Shown: positions 7,724 through 16,250 of the stretch, piece after piece
How positions within the stretch are numbered: the first letter of the stretch is position 1
How the letters are laid out: the number at the start of each line of letters is the position of its first letter
Notes under the pieces: generated by a model
Databases searched by the model: none
Told to the model about the DNA's origin: nothing
Seen by the model: the letters and a program-made list of their open reading frames with translations, nothing else
Source of the DNA: JAHRAW01 sp965249835
GTDB lineage: Bacteria > Pseudomonadota > Gammaproteobacteria > Arenicellales > Poriferihabitantaceae
Length of the DNA: 64,000 nucleotides
NCBI GenBank assembly: GCA_965249835.1
Contig: CBDFMY010000003.1
Coordinates: forward strand, 1,736,001 to 1,800,000
Reading direction: 5' to 3'
Program-made: the position numbers and the translations under genes

Positions 7724-9388
7724 ATGAATGCCATGAATAAAATTTTTGATTACCTCATCATCGGTGCCGGTTCCGCCGGTTGCGTGCTTGCCAATCGCTT
7801 GAGCGAAGACGCAAACTCCAAAGTTCTGTTGTTGGAATACGGCGGCAGCGACAACAGCATCTACATTCAGATGCCAACTGCGCTTTCGATTCCGATGAAC
7901 ACCAATCGTTTCGCCTGGCAATTTCATACCGAACCGGAGCCGGGGCTGAACAATCGTCAGATGCATTGCCCGCGCGGAAAAGTGCTCGGCGGGTCATCGT
8001 CCATCAACGGAATGGTGTATGTGCGCGGGCACGCCGAGGACTTTAATGCGTGGCAACGAAGCGGCGCCGCCGATTGGGATTACCGTCATTGTCTGCCGTA
8101 TTTCAAAAAAGCCGATGACTGGAAATACGGCAGCGACGCGTATCGCGCGCAGGGCGGACCTTTGTCGGTTAACAACGGCAATGAAATGCAAAATCCGTTG
8201 TATCGTGCGTTCATCGAAGCCGGTGTTCAAGCCGGCTACATGAAAACCGATGATTACAACGGCTATTGTCAGGAGGGATTTGGCGCGATGCACATGACGG
8301 TGCGCGATGGAGTGCGATGGTCAACCGCGAACGCGTATCTCAAACCCGCGTTGACGCGACCCAATCTCAAAGTGGAAACCCGTGCATTGAGTCGGCGGAT
8401 TTTGCTGGAGGGAAAAAAAGCGGTGGGCGTTGAATACGAACGCGGCGGGAAAATCGTGACCGCAAAGGCCAGTCGTGAAGTGCTATTGTGCGCCGGCCCG
8501 ATTGGTTCGCCGCAGTTATTGCAAGGTTCGGGAATCGGCCCCGCCGCGGTGCTTAAAAACGCCGGTGTTGAAGTTCTCCATGACTTGCCCGGGGTTGGCG
8601 AAAACCTTCAAGATCATCTGGAATTTTATTTTCAGTTCCAGTGCAAGCAACCGATTACCTTGAACGCCAAGTTGAATTGGTGGAGCAAGTTTTGGATTGG
8701 CGCGCGATGGCATTTTTTCAAATCCGGACTCGGTGCCACCAACCATTTCGAATCCTGCGCGTTCATCCGCTCCCGCCCCGGCATTCCGGCGCCGGACATT
8801 CAATACCACTTCTTGCCCGGCGCCATGCGCTACGATGGTCAAGCGGCGTTTGACGGTCACGGTTTTCAAGTTCATGTGGGACACAACAAATCGGCAAGCC
8901 GCGGCCGGGTGCGGCTTACTTCCCCCGAGCCGCTTGCCAAGCCTTCCATTTTGTTCAACTATCTCGACAACGAGGAAGACATGGAAGGTTTCCGGCAATG
9001 CGTACGCTTGACGCGTGAGATTATCGCGCAACCGGCGATGGATGCCTATCGCGGCTACGAGATTCAACCCGGCGAGGCGGTGCAAAGCGACCGCGAAATC
9101 GACGCGTTCATCCGCACGTTCGCCGAGAGCGCGTATCATCCGGCGTGCACTTGCAAGATGGGCGTGGATGACATGGCGGTGGTGGACCCGTACACCCGAG
9201 TGCGCGGCATCGACCGGCTGCGGGTGGTGGATTCGTCGATTTTTCCGATCATCACCAATGGCAATCTCAACGCCCCCACCATCATGGTTGCCGAGCGCGC
9301 CGCCGACCTCATCAAAGACAAGGGCATGCTGGTGCCAAGCGACGCCGAGACCGGGCTGGCGCAGCACTGGCAACAGCAACAGCGGTAA
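7724..9388 (+). CDS. betA: Choline dehydrogenase-like GMC flavoprotein
   Basis: FAD-dependent GMC oxidoreductase of 554 residues that resembles BetA end to end. Visible motifs: FAD motif DYLIIGAGSAGCVLANRLSE at the N-terminus, PRGKVLGGSSSINGM near residue 85, GPIGSPQLLQGSGIGP (GMC signature 2) near residue 255, LPGVGENLQDHLE, and the active-site region AYHPACTCKMG with NGNLNAP downstream. BetA oxidises choline to betaine aldehyde at the membrane, feeding glycine betaine. That fits an operon whose first gene should also produce glycine betaine. Two ATGs (7724, 7733) are possible starts. It is the last gene before a bidirectional terminator. Confidence 0.85.
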   Translation: MNAMNKIFDYLIIGAGSAGCVLANRLSEDANSKVLLLEYGGSDNSIYIQMPTALSIPMNTNRFAWQFHTEPEPGLNNRQMHCPRGKVLGGSSSINGMVYVRGHAEDFNAWQRSGAADWDYRHCLPYFKKADDWKYGSDAYRAQGGPLSVNNGNEMQNPLYRAFIEAGVQAGYMKTDDYNGYCQEGFGAMHMTVRDGVRWSTANAYLKPALTRPNLKVETRALSRRILLEGKKAVGVEYERGGKIVTAKASREVLLCAGPIGSPQLLQGSGIGPAAVLKNAGVEVLHDLPGVGENLQDHLEFYFQFQCKQPITLNAKLNWWSKFWIGARWHFFKSGLGATNHFESCAFIRSRPGIPAPDIQYHFLPGAMRYDGQAAFDGHGFQVHVGHNKSASRGRVRLTSPEPLAKPSILFNYLDNEEDMEGFRQCVRLTREIIAQPAMDAYRGYEIQPGEAVQSDREIDAFIRTFAESAYHPACTCKMGVDDMAVVDPYTRVRGIDRLRVVDSSIFPIITNGNLNAPTIMVAERAADLIKDKGMLVPSDAETGLAQHWQQQQR

Positions 9389-9403
9389 GTCGCGCTCCTT
9401 CAA

Positions 9404-9438
9404 AAAAAACGAGGCGGCCCCCCCGGACCACCTCGTTT
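9404..9438. terminator. Bidirectional terminator between betA and the symporter gene
   Basis: Inverted repeat AAACGAGG(C)GG ... CC(A)CCTCGTTT around a C-rich loop, with A-tracts on the left and T-tracts on the right. It sits exactly in the 64-base gap between two convergent genes and can serve both strands. Confidence 0.75.
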
Positions 9439-9452
9439 GTCAACCAATCCGT

Positions 9453-10820
9453 TCAGGATGTGGTTGGTGAAGCGTTGACTTTGTCGAAATACTCGCGCGT
9501 AACCTTGAATATCATCGGCGCCAGCAGCAATAAGCCGATCAAGTTCGGCACCGCCATCAAGCCGTTCAGCGTGTCCGACAGGTTCCAGACAAAATCGACT
9601 TTCTGGTTAGCGAACCAGAGCGCCGCCAATACCCACAGGATGCGGTAGATTATCACCGACTTCTCCTTGAACAGGAACTGCCAGCAACGTTCGCCGTAGT
9701 AACTCCAGCCGAGTATGGTGGTGAATGCGAACACTACCAGCGCCACGGTGACCACATAGTTGCCGCCGGTGAAAGTCGCGCCAAACGCATTGGAAGTCAA
9801 CACCGCGCCGGTAGCACCGGAAGTCCACTCGCCGGAGGTGATGATGCAAAGCGCAGTGATGGTGCACACAATCAAGGTGTCGATGAAAGTGCCGAGCATG
9901 GCGATCAAGCCCTGGCGCACCGGGTTGTCGGTCTTTGCCGCAGCGTGTGCGATGGCGGCCGAACCCAGGCCGGATTCATTGGAGAACACGCCGCGCGCCA
10001 CGCCGAAGCGAATCGCCGCGGCAACAGCGGCACCGGCAAAACCACCGGCCGCAGCCGCCGGATTGAAGGCGTGATAGAAAATCAAACTAATGGCGTCCGG
10101 TATCTCGTTGAAGTTGATAGCGAGAACCACCAAGCCCGCGCCGATATACAGCACGATCATGGTTGGCACCAACTTGCCGGCGACATCACCGATGCGGCGG
10201 ATGCCGCCGAGAATGACGAAGCCCACCAAAGCGGCGACCACGACACCGGTAAGCCAGTTGGGCACGCTGAACGAGCCGCTGAGCGCCTGCGCCATGGAGT
10301 TGACTTGCACCGCGTTGCCGATGCCGAAAGCGGCGATGGCGCCGAAAATGGCGAAAGCATAGCCGAGGTATTTGCCCAGTTCCGGGGCAAACTCGCCGAC
10401 GCCGTTACGCAGGTAATACATGGGCCCGCCGACATAATTGCCATTGGCGTCGATCTCACGGAATTGCACCGCGCACACCGCTTCGCCATATTTGGTCGCC
10501 ATACCGAGCAACGCGATGACCCACATGTAGAAAATCGCGCCAGGCCCGCCGAGGAAAATAGCGGTGGCGACGCCGGCGATATTCCCGGTACCGACGGTTG
10601 CCGAAAGCGCGGTCATCAATGCATTAAACGGCTTGACCTCGCCTTCGCCCTTGCCGGTATCTTTGGCGAACAAAAGTTTGAAGCCGTAGGGGATTTTCCG
10701 CCACGGCATGAAAACCAAACCCAGCGTCAGCAGGAGACCGGTCACGCCCAAAATTCCGAGCATGGGCGGCCCCCACGCAAACGCATTGATTTGATTGATA
10801 ATATCGTTTAACCGGTCCAT
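9453..10820 (-). CDS. Sodium:alanine/glycine symporter (AGCS family)
   Basis: Polytopic inner-membrane Na+/amino-acid symporter of 455 residues with many hydrophobic segments. AGCS signatures include the N-terminal ALSATVGTGNIAGVATAI, the GPGAIFYMW loop, the KYGEAVCAVQFRE segment and NESGLGSAAIAHAAAKTDNPVRQG. The ATG at 10820 is preferred because a GAGGTG Shine-Dalgarno lies about six bases before it. The GTG at 10829 that could extend the frame is part of that SD. It is transcribed towards the catabolic operon. Import of glycine or alanine is the family function; a link to betaine or sarcosine breakdown products is only suggested by proximity. Confidence 0.88.
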   Translation of the reverse strand: MDRLNDIINQINAFAWGPPMLGILGVTGLLLTLGLVFMPWRKIPYGFKLLFAKDTGKGEGEVKPFNALMTALSATVGTGNIAGVATAIFLGGPGAIFYMWVIALLGMATKYGEAVCAVQFREIDANGNYVGGPMYYLRNGVGEFAPELGKYLGYAFAIFGAIAAFGIGNAVQVNSMAQALSGSFSVPNWLTGVVVAALVGFVILGGIRRIGDVAGKLVPTMIVLYIGAGLVVLAINFNEIPDAISLIFYHAFNPAAAAGGFAGAAVAAAIRFGVARGVFSNESGLGSAAIAHAAAKTDNPVRQGLIAMLGTFIDTLIVCTITALCIITSGEWTSGATGAVLTSNAFGATFTGGNYVVTVALVVFAFTTILGWSYYGERCWQFLFKEKSVIIYRILWVLAALWFANQKVDFVWNLSDTLNGLMAVPNLIGLLLLAPMIFKVTREYFDKVNASPTTS

Positions 10821-11180
10821 AAAATTCACCTCGTTTGGTAGTGGATTTATGCGACCGCCAAATCAACAAAGCACAACGCTCAATACTGGTCGCGAGTTGA
10901 AGTGTTGTATATTTTGCGCAAAATTTCAAGCCCTATATCCATGGAAATGCTCAGGGAGTATGTGAAATTCAGTATATTCATTTTTATTTTAGTAAGTTGC
11001 GCGTAAGTTATTATAAATTGGTTTAAGTTTTGCGTGGAAAACAAGGCGTTGCACGGATGCGTGGATGTGAACTGCTCCGGTGCCGATTAATTACAGAAAA
11101 TCAAGATGCTACCGCATCTCACCTTTCCTTCATCGGTGAAGTTGCACTTAAGAGTTGAATCCAAGGCATCATACACTTGC
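10821..11180. other. Intergenic region, symporter promoter side to IS left end
   Basis: About 360 bases without a credible ORF. It is A+T-rich around 10900-11040 and should hold the promoter of the minus-strand symporter gene, but no clear -35/-10 pair was found. It ends where the inverted repeat of the insertion sequence begins. Confidence 0.5.
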
Positions 11181-12544
11181 TGTTAGCAACAAATAGAAAT
11201 GTCCGGTTTTAGAACACATGAGTTGTCCGCTTTTGGCGATGTCGGGAAGCCTGGCTGAGGCACCCGTTATTGATGGCGCAGCGGACATCAAGCAGCCACC
11301 GGTAAGTCAGTCTGGATGAGTTGGCCGGCCGCGTCATAACCGGCCAGTTTTCGGGGGCCGTGCCACAAAGACAAGGCGCCGTCGGTGTGCCGTAATACCT
11401 TCACTTTAGCTTTGATGTAGTGGTAACGGTGGCGGTCTGCCGGTATCTGCAGGGTCAGTCCCCCGAATTCAATGCAGTTGTCCTTGCGTACTTGGCGCTC
11501 GTAGCGTTCGCAGAAAATGTTGTCCAACTGCGCTCCCTCCGGCACCGGCACAAAGGCTGAGCCAGCTTCCCGCGGCGGTTGCTCAAACTCTTCGTTGAAA
11601 GCGGGCAGATACACCTGCCGGAGATACTCATTGGCAGTAGCCATATCGGTGATGCCAGCGGCGGCCAGTTCCTTGACCAAGCGCTCCTGGTGGGTGCGAA
11701 AGGCCCGCTCGGAGCGCCCTCGGGCTTGCGGCGAGTAGGCCGCGATCATCTCTATGCCCAGTTGCTGCAAGGCGCGCCGAAACTGCGTCGAGTTGCCCTT
11801 GTCCACCTTGCCGCCAGCCGTCGGCGTGTGCCAGTAATGGCTGCCCCGGTCGGTATACAGCGAGCAAAACAAGCCCTCGGCCTCAATCACCTCACGTACC
11901 CCCTGGAAACTGCTCCGGGTGCCTTCCTGGTCACAGAAGAACATGGAGTAATGCCGATTGCTGGCATCATCCATGGTGACTATCAAATCCCAGCTCTGTC
12001 CCGGCACCCAGGCATGGGTGCTGCCGTCCTGGTGCAGCAATACCCCCGGCACTGGCGCTCGCTCGCGCCGCTTGCGATGTTGCCCACGGCCCGATGCCTT
12101 CGCCACCGCTCCGGCAGCCTGCAAGGACTTGCGCACCCAGTTGTAGCTACGCCCACCACCGCCGCGCCGATACCAGGCGTAGTAGTGCCTGACACTCCAG
12201 CCCTCATGCCGGCTCCGGTACCGATCCACCATGCGCATAACCTCATCGACCGGGGCCCGCCGGTGCGATACCTGAGACAGGCGCTTGTCGATCAACCCAT
12301 CCAGGCCTTCTTCCTCGTAACGATTGATGTAACGACGGAAGGTGCGCTCACACACACCCAGTAACTGCGCCGCTTCCTCCTGGCTCAGACGACCCTCGGT
12401 CCAGCCCCCATATGACTCTTCAAATCTCATCTGTCGTATCTCCTGTAACACTTCTGTCCGCCTCATAAACCGCCCCCCTCAAGAGCTGGCATAAACCGGA
12501 CAGATTATGTGTTTTAACAGCGGACAGTTTATGTGTTCCTAACA
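11181..12544 (-). mobile_element. IS1202/ISNCY-type insertion sequence
   Basis: 1364-base element with one transposase gene and imperfect terminal inverted repeats of about 50 bases. Both ends begin TGTTAG.AACA.ATA. Each end carries two copies of a subterminal motif TGTCCG-TTT spaced 24 bases apart (11200 and 11224 on the left; 12502 and 12526 read inwards on the right). Just outside the right end, GTTCCTAACA is repeated in tandem. A short ACACTTG occurs near both junctions, so the exact ends and target duplication are uncertain by a few bases. The right end is 17 bases upstream of the rpsO -35 element. Confidence 0.8.
11288..12466 (-). CDS. IS1202/ISNCY-type DDE transposase
   Basis: 392 residues. 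An N-terminal helix-turn-helix (LSQEEAAQLLGVCERTFRRYINRYEEEG, residues about 28-55) is followed by an integrase-core (rve) domain. Candidate DDE residues are Asp in HQDGSTHAW (about residue 145), Asp in YTDRGSHY (about 210) and Glu in GRSERAFRTHQERL (about 257). A C-terminal beta-rich domain (GGLTLQIPADRHRYHYIKAKV) is typical of the group. The frame is intact from ATG to stop, so the element may still be active. There is no second ORF and no programmed frameshift. Confidence 0.85.
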   Translation of the reverse strand: MRRTEVLQEIRQMRFEESYGGWTEGRLSQEEAAQLLGVCERTFRRYINRYEEEGLDGLIDKRLSQVSHRRAPVDEVMRMVDRYRSRHEGWSVRHYYAWYRRGGGGRSYNWVRKSLQAAGAVAKASGRGQHRKRRERAPVPGVLLHQDGSTHAWVPGQSWDLIVTMDDASNRHYSMFFCDQEGTRSSFQGVREVIEAEGLFCSLYTDRGSHYWHTPTAGGKVDKGNSTQFRRALQQLGIEMIAAYSPQARGRSERAFRTHQERLVKELAAAGITDMATANEYLRQVYLPAFNEEFEQPPREAGSAFVPVPEGAQLDNIFCERYERQVRKDNCIEFGGLTLQIPADRHRYHYIKAKVKVLRHTDGALSLWHGPRKLAGYDAAGQLIQTDLPVAA

Positions 12545-12561
12545 GTTCCTAACACACTTGG

Positions 12562-12590
12562 TTGCCCGACTCCGGCCAATCGGCTACAAT
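12562..12590 (+). promoter_or_regulatory. rpsO-pnp promoter
   Basis: TTGCCC, a 17-base spacer, then TACAAT: a good sigma-70 match about 160 bases before the rpsO start. It begins 17 bases after the IS right end, so the insertion has removed or replaced everything immediately upstream. The long leader that follows is where S15 autoregulation acts in relatives; no specific pseudoknot could be assigned by eye. Confidence 0.7.
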
Positions 12591-12747
12591 GCGCCCCCGT
12601 CCATTTTCAAGACCGGGCTGGATCAGGGGATTTTGAAAAAAAGCCCGCGATTCCACAAACCCAATAAATGAGATGGACGCTGACAATTACCAGCATGACT
12701 ATCATCGTTATTTGAACCGTATACTTGAGGAATAATCGAGCAATATC

Positions 12748-13017
12748 ATGGCTTTAACCGCCGCAGATAAATCTGCAATCGTACAGCAGCATCAACGCCA
12801 GCAAGGCGACACCGGCTCACCGGAAGTGCAAATCGCGCTGATGACTGCCCGCATTCAGGACCTCACCGGTCATTTTCAAACGCACAGCCACGACCATCAT
12901 TCCCGTCAGGGGTTGTTGCGGCTGGTCAATCATCGGCGTAAATTATTGAGTTACCTGAAAAAATCCGACACTGAGCGTTATCGTGCGCTCATCAGCAAGC
13001 TCGGCTTGCGCAAATAA
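12748..13017 (+). CDS. rpsO: 30S ribosomal protein S15
   Basis: 89 residues, exactly the family length. It has the classic S15 signature (QHQRQQGDTGSPEVQIALMTARIQDL, then HSHDHHSRQGLLRLVNHRRKLLSYLKK). It binds 16S rRNA at the central domain and bridges subunits. The only strong SD-like GAGGA is about 16 bases upstream of the ATG, a long spacing that fits translational control of this gene in relatives. It is followed 33 bases later by pnp, as in other gammaproteobacteria. Confidence 0.97.
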   Translation: MALTAADKSAIVQQHQRQQGDTGSPEVQIALMTARIQDLTGHFQTHSHDHHSRQGLLRLVNHRRKLLSYLKKSDTERYRALISKLGLRK

Positions 13018-13050
13018 CCGCGCATTCGCGCCGAGGAGAAAAGATTACCC

Positions 13051-15159
13051 ATGAATAAGCCAGTGAAAAGTGTGGCTACCAAGACCTTCCCATTTGGTCA
13101 ACATGAAATGCGCCTTGAGACCGGCGCCATCGCCCGCCAGGCCGACGGTGCGGTGATCGCCAGTATGGGCGACACCGTGGTGATGGTCACCGTGGTCGGA
13201 CGCCGGGAAAAGGGCCACTTGGACTTTTTCCCGCTGACCGTGGATTTTGAAGAGCGAACCTACGCCGCCGGCAAAATACCCGGCGGTTTTTTCAAGCGCG
13301 AGGGGCGGCCATCGGAGAACGCGGTGCTTACCTGTCGACTCATCGACCGCCCGATTCGGCCACTGTTCCCGAAAGGTTATATGAACGAAGTGCAGGTCAT
13401 CGTCACGGTGCTGTCCATTGACCCGCAGATCAACCCGGATATTCCGGCGCTGGTCGGCACTTCGGCGGCGCTCGAGATTTCCGGTCTTCCATTCAACGGG
13501 CCCATCGGCGCCACCCGGGTCGGGTTCATTGACGGCGAATATATCCTCAATCCCGACAGCGCCCAACTGGCGCAATCGTCTCTGGATCTGGTGGTAGCCG
13601 GAACCGAAACTGCGGTGCTGATGGTGGAATCCGAAGCGGATTCACTCAGCGAAGAGCAAATGCTCGGGGCGGTGATGTTCGGGCATGAACAAAGTCAGGT
13701 GGCGATTCGTGCGATCAAGGAACTGGGACAGGAAGTCGGCAAAGAGCGCCGGCAATGGCAAGCACCGGAGCGCGACACCACCCTGGCCGAGCGAGTTGCC
13801 GCGGAAGCGGGCGAGCGAATCGCCGAGGGCTATCGAATTTTCGACAAAACCGAGCGGCAAAATGCGCTGAGTGAGATTCGCCGAAGCATCATTGATACGC
13901 TGTGCCCGGAAGGAAGCGAAGCGGATGTCAAAGACGCGGTCAAAGATGAAATCAAGCGCATCGAGAAAGACGCGGTGCGTAGCCGGATTCTTGCCGGCGA
14001 GCCGCGCATTGACGGGCGCGACAGCAAAACCGTGCGCCCGATTCATATCGACACCGGCGTTTTGCCGCGCACGCACGGCTCGGCGATTTTCACGCGTGGC
14101 GAAACCCAGGCACTGGTGGTGGTTACCCTCGGCACCGACCGGGATTCGCAGATTATAGACGCGTTGCAGGGCGACTACCGCGACAGTTTCATGTTGCACT
14201 ACAACTTTCCGCCGTATAGCGTCGGCGAGACCGGCCGGGTCGGTTCGCCGAAGCGCCGTGAAATCGGCCATGGTCGGCTGGCGCGGCGCGCCATCAAGGC
14301 GATTCTTCCCAGTAAGGAGGATTTTCCCTACACCATCCGCGTGGTATCGGAAATCACCGAGTCCAACGGTTCGAGTTCCATGGCCACGGTATGTGGCACT
14401 AGTTTGGCGTTGATGGATGCCGGCGTGCGCACTTCGGCAGCGGTTGCCGGGGTTGCCATGGGGCTGATTAAAGAGCAAGACCGCTTTGCCGTGTTGACCG
14501 ATATTCTCGGCGATGAAGATCACCTCGGCGATATGGACTTCAAGGTGGCCGGTACCGCCGATGGCGTGACCGCCCTGCAAATGGACATCAAGATTGACGG
14601 AATCACCCGGGAAATTATGCAGCAGGCGTTGGCGCAGGCGAAGCAGGGGCGACTCCATATCCTTGAGGAAATGGCGCATGCGATCACCGAGCCGCGTGCG
14701 CAGATGTCCGATTACGCGCCGCGCATCCTGACCATCAAGATTAACCCGGAGAAAATCCGTGATGTGATTGGCAAGGGCGGGTCGGTGATTCGTGCGCTGT
14801 CCGAAGAGACCGGGGTCAGCATTGATATTGATGACGATGGCACGATAAAAATCGCATCCACCGACAATGCCGCGGCCCAGGAGGCGATTCGCCGTATCGA
14901 GCAGATTACCGCTGATGTGGAAGTGGACACGATTTATGACGGCAAGGTTGTGCGGCTGATGGACTTTGGTGCGTTCGTCAACATCCTGCCGGGGCGGGAC
15001 GGATTGGTGCATATCTCCCAGATTTCCCGGGAGCGGGTCAATCAGGTCAGCGATGTGCTAAGCGAAGGCGATCTGGTCAAGGTCAAGGTGCTGGAAGTGG
15101 ACAAGCAAGGGCGCGTTCGCTTGAGCATGAAAGCCGTGGATGGCGCCGGCGCCGCGTGA
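13051..15159 (+). CDS. pnp: Polyribonucleotide nucleotidyltransferase (PNPase)
   Basis: 3'-5' phosphorolytic exoribonuclease, 702 residues. Two RNase PH domains are visible (N-terminal with GKIPGGFFKREGRPSE; C-terminal with HYNFPPYSVGETGRVGSPKRREIGHG, near residue 385). A KH domain (KIRDVIGKGGSVIRALSEETG) and an S1 domain (GKVVRLMDFGAFVNILPGRDGLVHIS) end the protein. A GAGGAG SD precedes the ATG. It is the second gene of the rpsO operon. A 456-codon antisense frame inside it is a codon-bias shadow. Confidence 0.97.
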   Translation: MNKPVKSVATKTFPFGQHEMRLETGAIARQADGAVIASMGDTVVMVTVVGRREKGHLDFFPLTVDFEERTYAAGKIPGGFFKREGRPSENAVLTCRLIDRPIRPLFPKGYMNEVQVIVTVLSIDPQINPDIPALVGTSAALEISGLPFNGPIGATRVGFIDGEYILNPDSAQLAQSSLDLVVAGTETAVLMVESEADSLSEEQMLGAVMFGHEQSQVAIRAIKELGQEVGKERRQWQAPERDTTLAERVAAEAGERIAEGYRIFDKTERQNALSEIRRSIIDTLCPEGSEADVKDAVKDEIKRIEKDAVRSRILAGEPRIDGRDSKTVRPIHIDTGVLPRTHGSAIFTRGETQALVVVTLGTDRDSQIIDALQGDYRDSFMLHYNFPPYSVGETGRVGSPKRREIGHGRLARRAIKAILPSKEDFPYTIRVVSEITESNGSSSMATVCGTSLALMDAGVRTSAAVAGVAMGLIKEQDRFAVLTDILGDEDHLGDMDFKVAGTADGVTALQMDIKIDGITREIMQQALAQAKQGRLHILEEMAHAITEPRAQMSDYAPRILTIKINPEKIRDVIGKGGSVIRALSEETGVSIDIDDDGTIKIASTDNAAAQEAIRRIEQITADVEVDTIYDGKVVRLMDFGAFVNILPGRDGLVHISQISRERVNQVSDVLSEGDLVKVKVLEVDKQGRVRLSMKAVDGAGAA

Positions 15160-15268
15160 TGAATAAAAATTCGGGAAGCGCAGACAAGTCAGGCAAGCCA
15201 AGTCAGGAACAATAATAACTTCCGGTCTTTTTCAGGGCACCGCTCCCCCGCAACGCTACTGGTTTGAC

Positions 15269-15832
15269 ATGAACGATCCCACCACCGAAGCCCCTCTGTC
15301 TTCCACCGATGCCGGGTTGCGCTTGGCATCGGCGCGAGAAAAATGGGGGCTGAGCGTGCAGGATGTGGCGCACTACCTAAACCTCACCCCCGACACCATC
15401 CGCGCGTTGGAGCAGGGCGAATATGCGCAGTTGCCCGGCAAGACATTTGCGCATGGCTACCTTCGCGCTTATGCCAAATTGCTGAAACTGGACTATCAAG
15501 CATTCGTCGTCGCCGACCTTGAAGCCGACCAGCCGAAGGAAATTATCTATGGCAAAGCACCGCTGAAGCGTGTGGCGTTTCGTTCGCACGCGCACAAACG
15601 CCACGGCAGGTTTTATGGGTTAGTGATTGTCGCAGTGCTGATCGGATTGGCGACAGTCACTTTGTTATCCAACACGGGCAACCTCGGCGTGAAAAAATTT
15701 CTCGATGCGTTTGGATTATCTCCACAGGTCAGTCACGAAGAAACAGCCATCGGTACATCCGTTCCCACGCAGAACGGCGCACTTTTGGATGACACCCAGA
15801 ACTCGCAGAGACTGACAAACAAGACACGGTAA
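15269..15832 (+). CDS. RodZ-like helix-turn-helix membrane protein, short form
   Basis: 187 residues. The N-terminal part is a RodZ-type HTH (GLRLASAREKWGLSVQDVAHYLNLTPDTIRALEQGEYAQLPGKTFAHGYLRAYAKLL, residues about 16-72). A basic juxtamembrane stretch (RSHAHKRHGRFYG) and one transmembrane segment (residues about 115-132) follow. Only some 55 residues remain outside, with no recognisable C-terminal RodZ domain (DUF4115), so it is about 150 residues shorter than E. coli RodZ. RodZ couples MreB to the elongasome, and mreB-mrdA-rodA lie 39 kb away. It could be a functional short variant or a truncated copy. A dispersed-repeat zone begins soon after the stop codon. Confidence 0.6.
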   Translation: MNDPTTEAPLSSTDAGLRLASAREKWGLSVQDVAHYLNLTPDTIRALEQGEYAQLPGKTFAHGYLRAYAKLLKLDYQAFVVADLEADQPKEIIYGKAPLKRVAFRSHAHKRHGRFYGLVIVAVLIGLATVTLLSNTGNLGVKKFLDAFGLSPQVSHEETAIGTSVPTQNGALLDDTQNSQRLTNKTR

Positions 15833-16250
15833 CCCGGCCCGGGTCGGCGCGGGCAAGGCGGTGGTGCTTGTTGCTTACCGCTAATGTATGAGCGCGTCCC
15901 GGCGGCTACGCCACTTTAGGATCCCCGCCTGCCGGCGAGAATGACAGGTTGGGGAGACAATGGTAAATCGGGCGGGAATGATTTTTTTGAGACGCCAAAA
16001 GTAAACGAGAAAAAAAGTCCAGCGTAGTTGGATTTCTTATTCTCAATGTGCCATTGGCGTCTCAACGCGCCTTTGTCCTCTCGGTTCACTATTACCTATC
16101 ATTTGTCATTGCTGTATATGTTCACTATTTTGCTGTCAGTTTCTTCCTCATTTCCAATAGAGATTTCATCGTTAAGGTGGTGGATAATGCTGTTGAACTG
16201 TTCAACGGATTAATCCCGCATTCACTTTAACACTTCCCAAGAAATCCCAA
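15833..16250. repeat. Intergenic zone with dispersed-repeat copy A
   Basis: About 420 bases without a convincing gene. 15921-15947 carries GGATCCCCGCCTGCCGGCGA, a motif also found at 27104-27133 (inverted) and 27338-27364. 15950-16015 is nearly identical to the reverse complement of 27172-27230 (GACAATGGTAAATCGG-CGGGAATGATTTTTTTGAGA-GCCAAAAGTAAAC). 16058-16112 resembles the reverse complement of the 18713-18770 stretch. Two halves of the repeat unit therefore sit head to head here. Confidence 0.7.

Noticed and set aside
9945..10811. 288-codon frame antisense to the AGCS symporter
   Set aside because: Low-complexity, charged translation opposite a well-supported membrane protein gene; a codon-bias shadow.
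11100..11200. Xer/dif target site at the IS1202-type insertion
   Set aside because: Some relatives insert next to dif sites, but no sequence resembling the dif consensus was found on either flank.
11579..12364. 261-codon frame antisense to the IS1202-type transposase
   Set aside because: The transposase on the other strand has full motifs; the antisense product has none.
13642..15012. 456-codon open frame antisense to pnp
   Set aside because: It mirrors the PNPase reading frame in a GC-rich gene, translates to a His/Arg-rich sequence with no domain, and has no own RBS.
16028..16230. Two overlapping 60-codon frames before the LysE remnant
   Set aside because: They translate dispersed-repeat sequence; similar peptides appear from copy B, so they are repeat artefacts.
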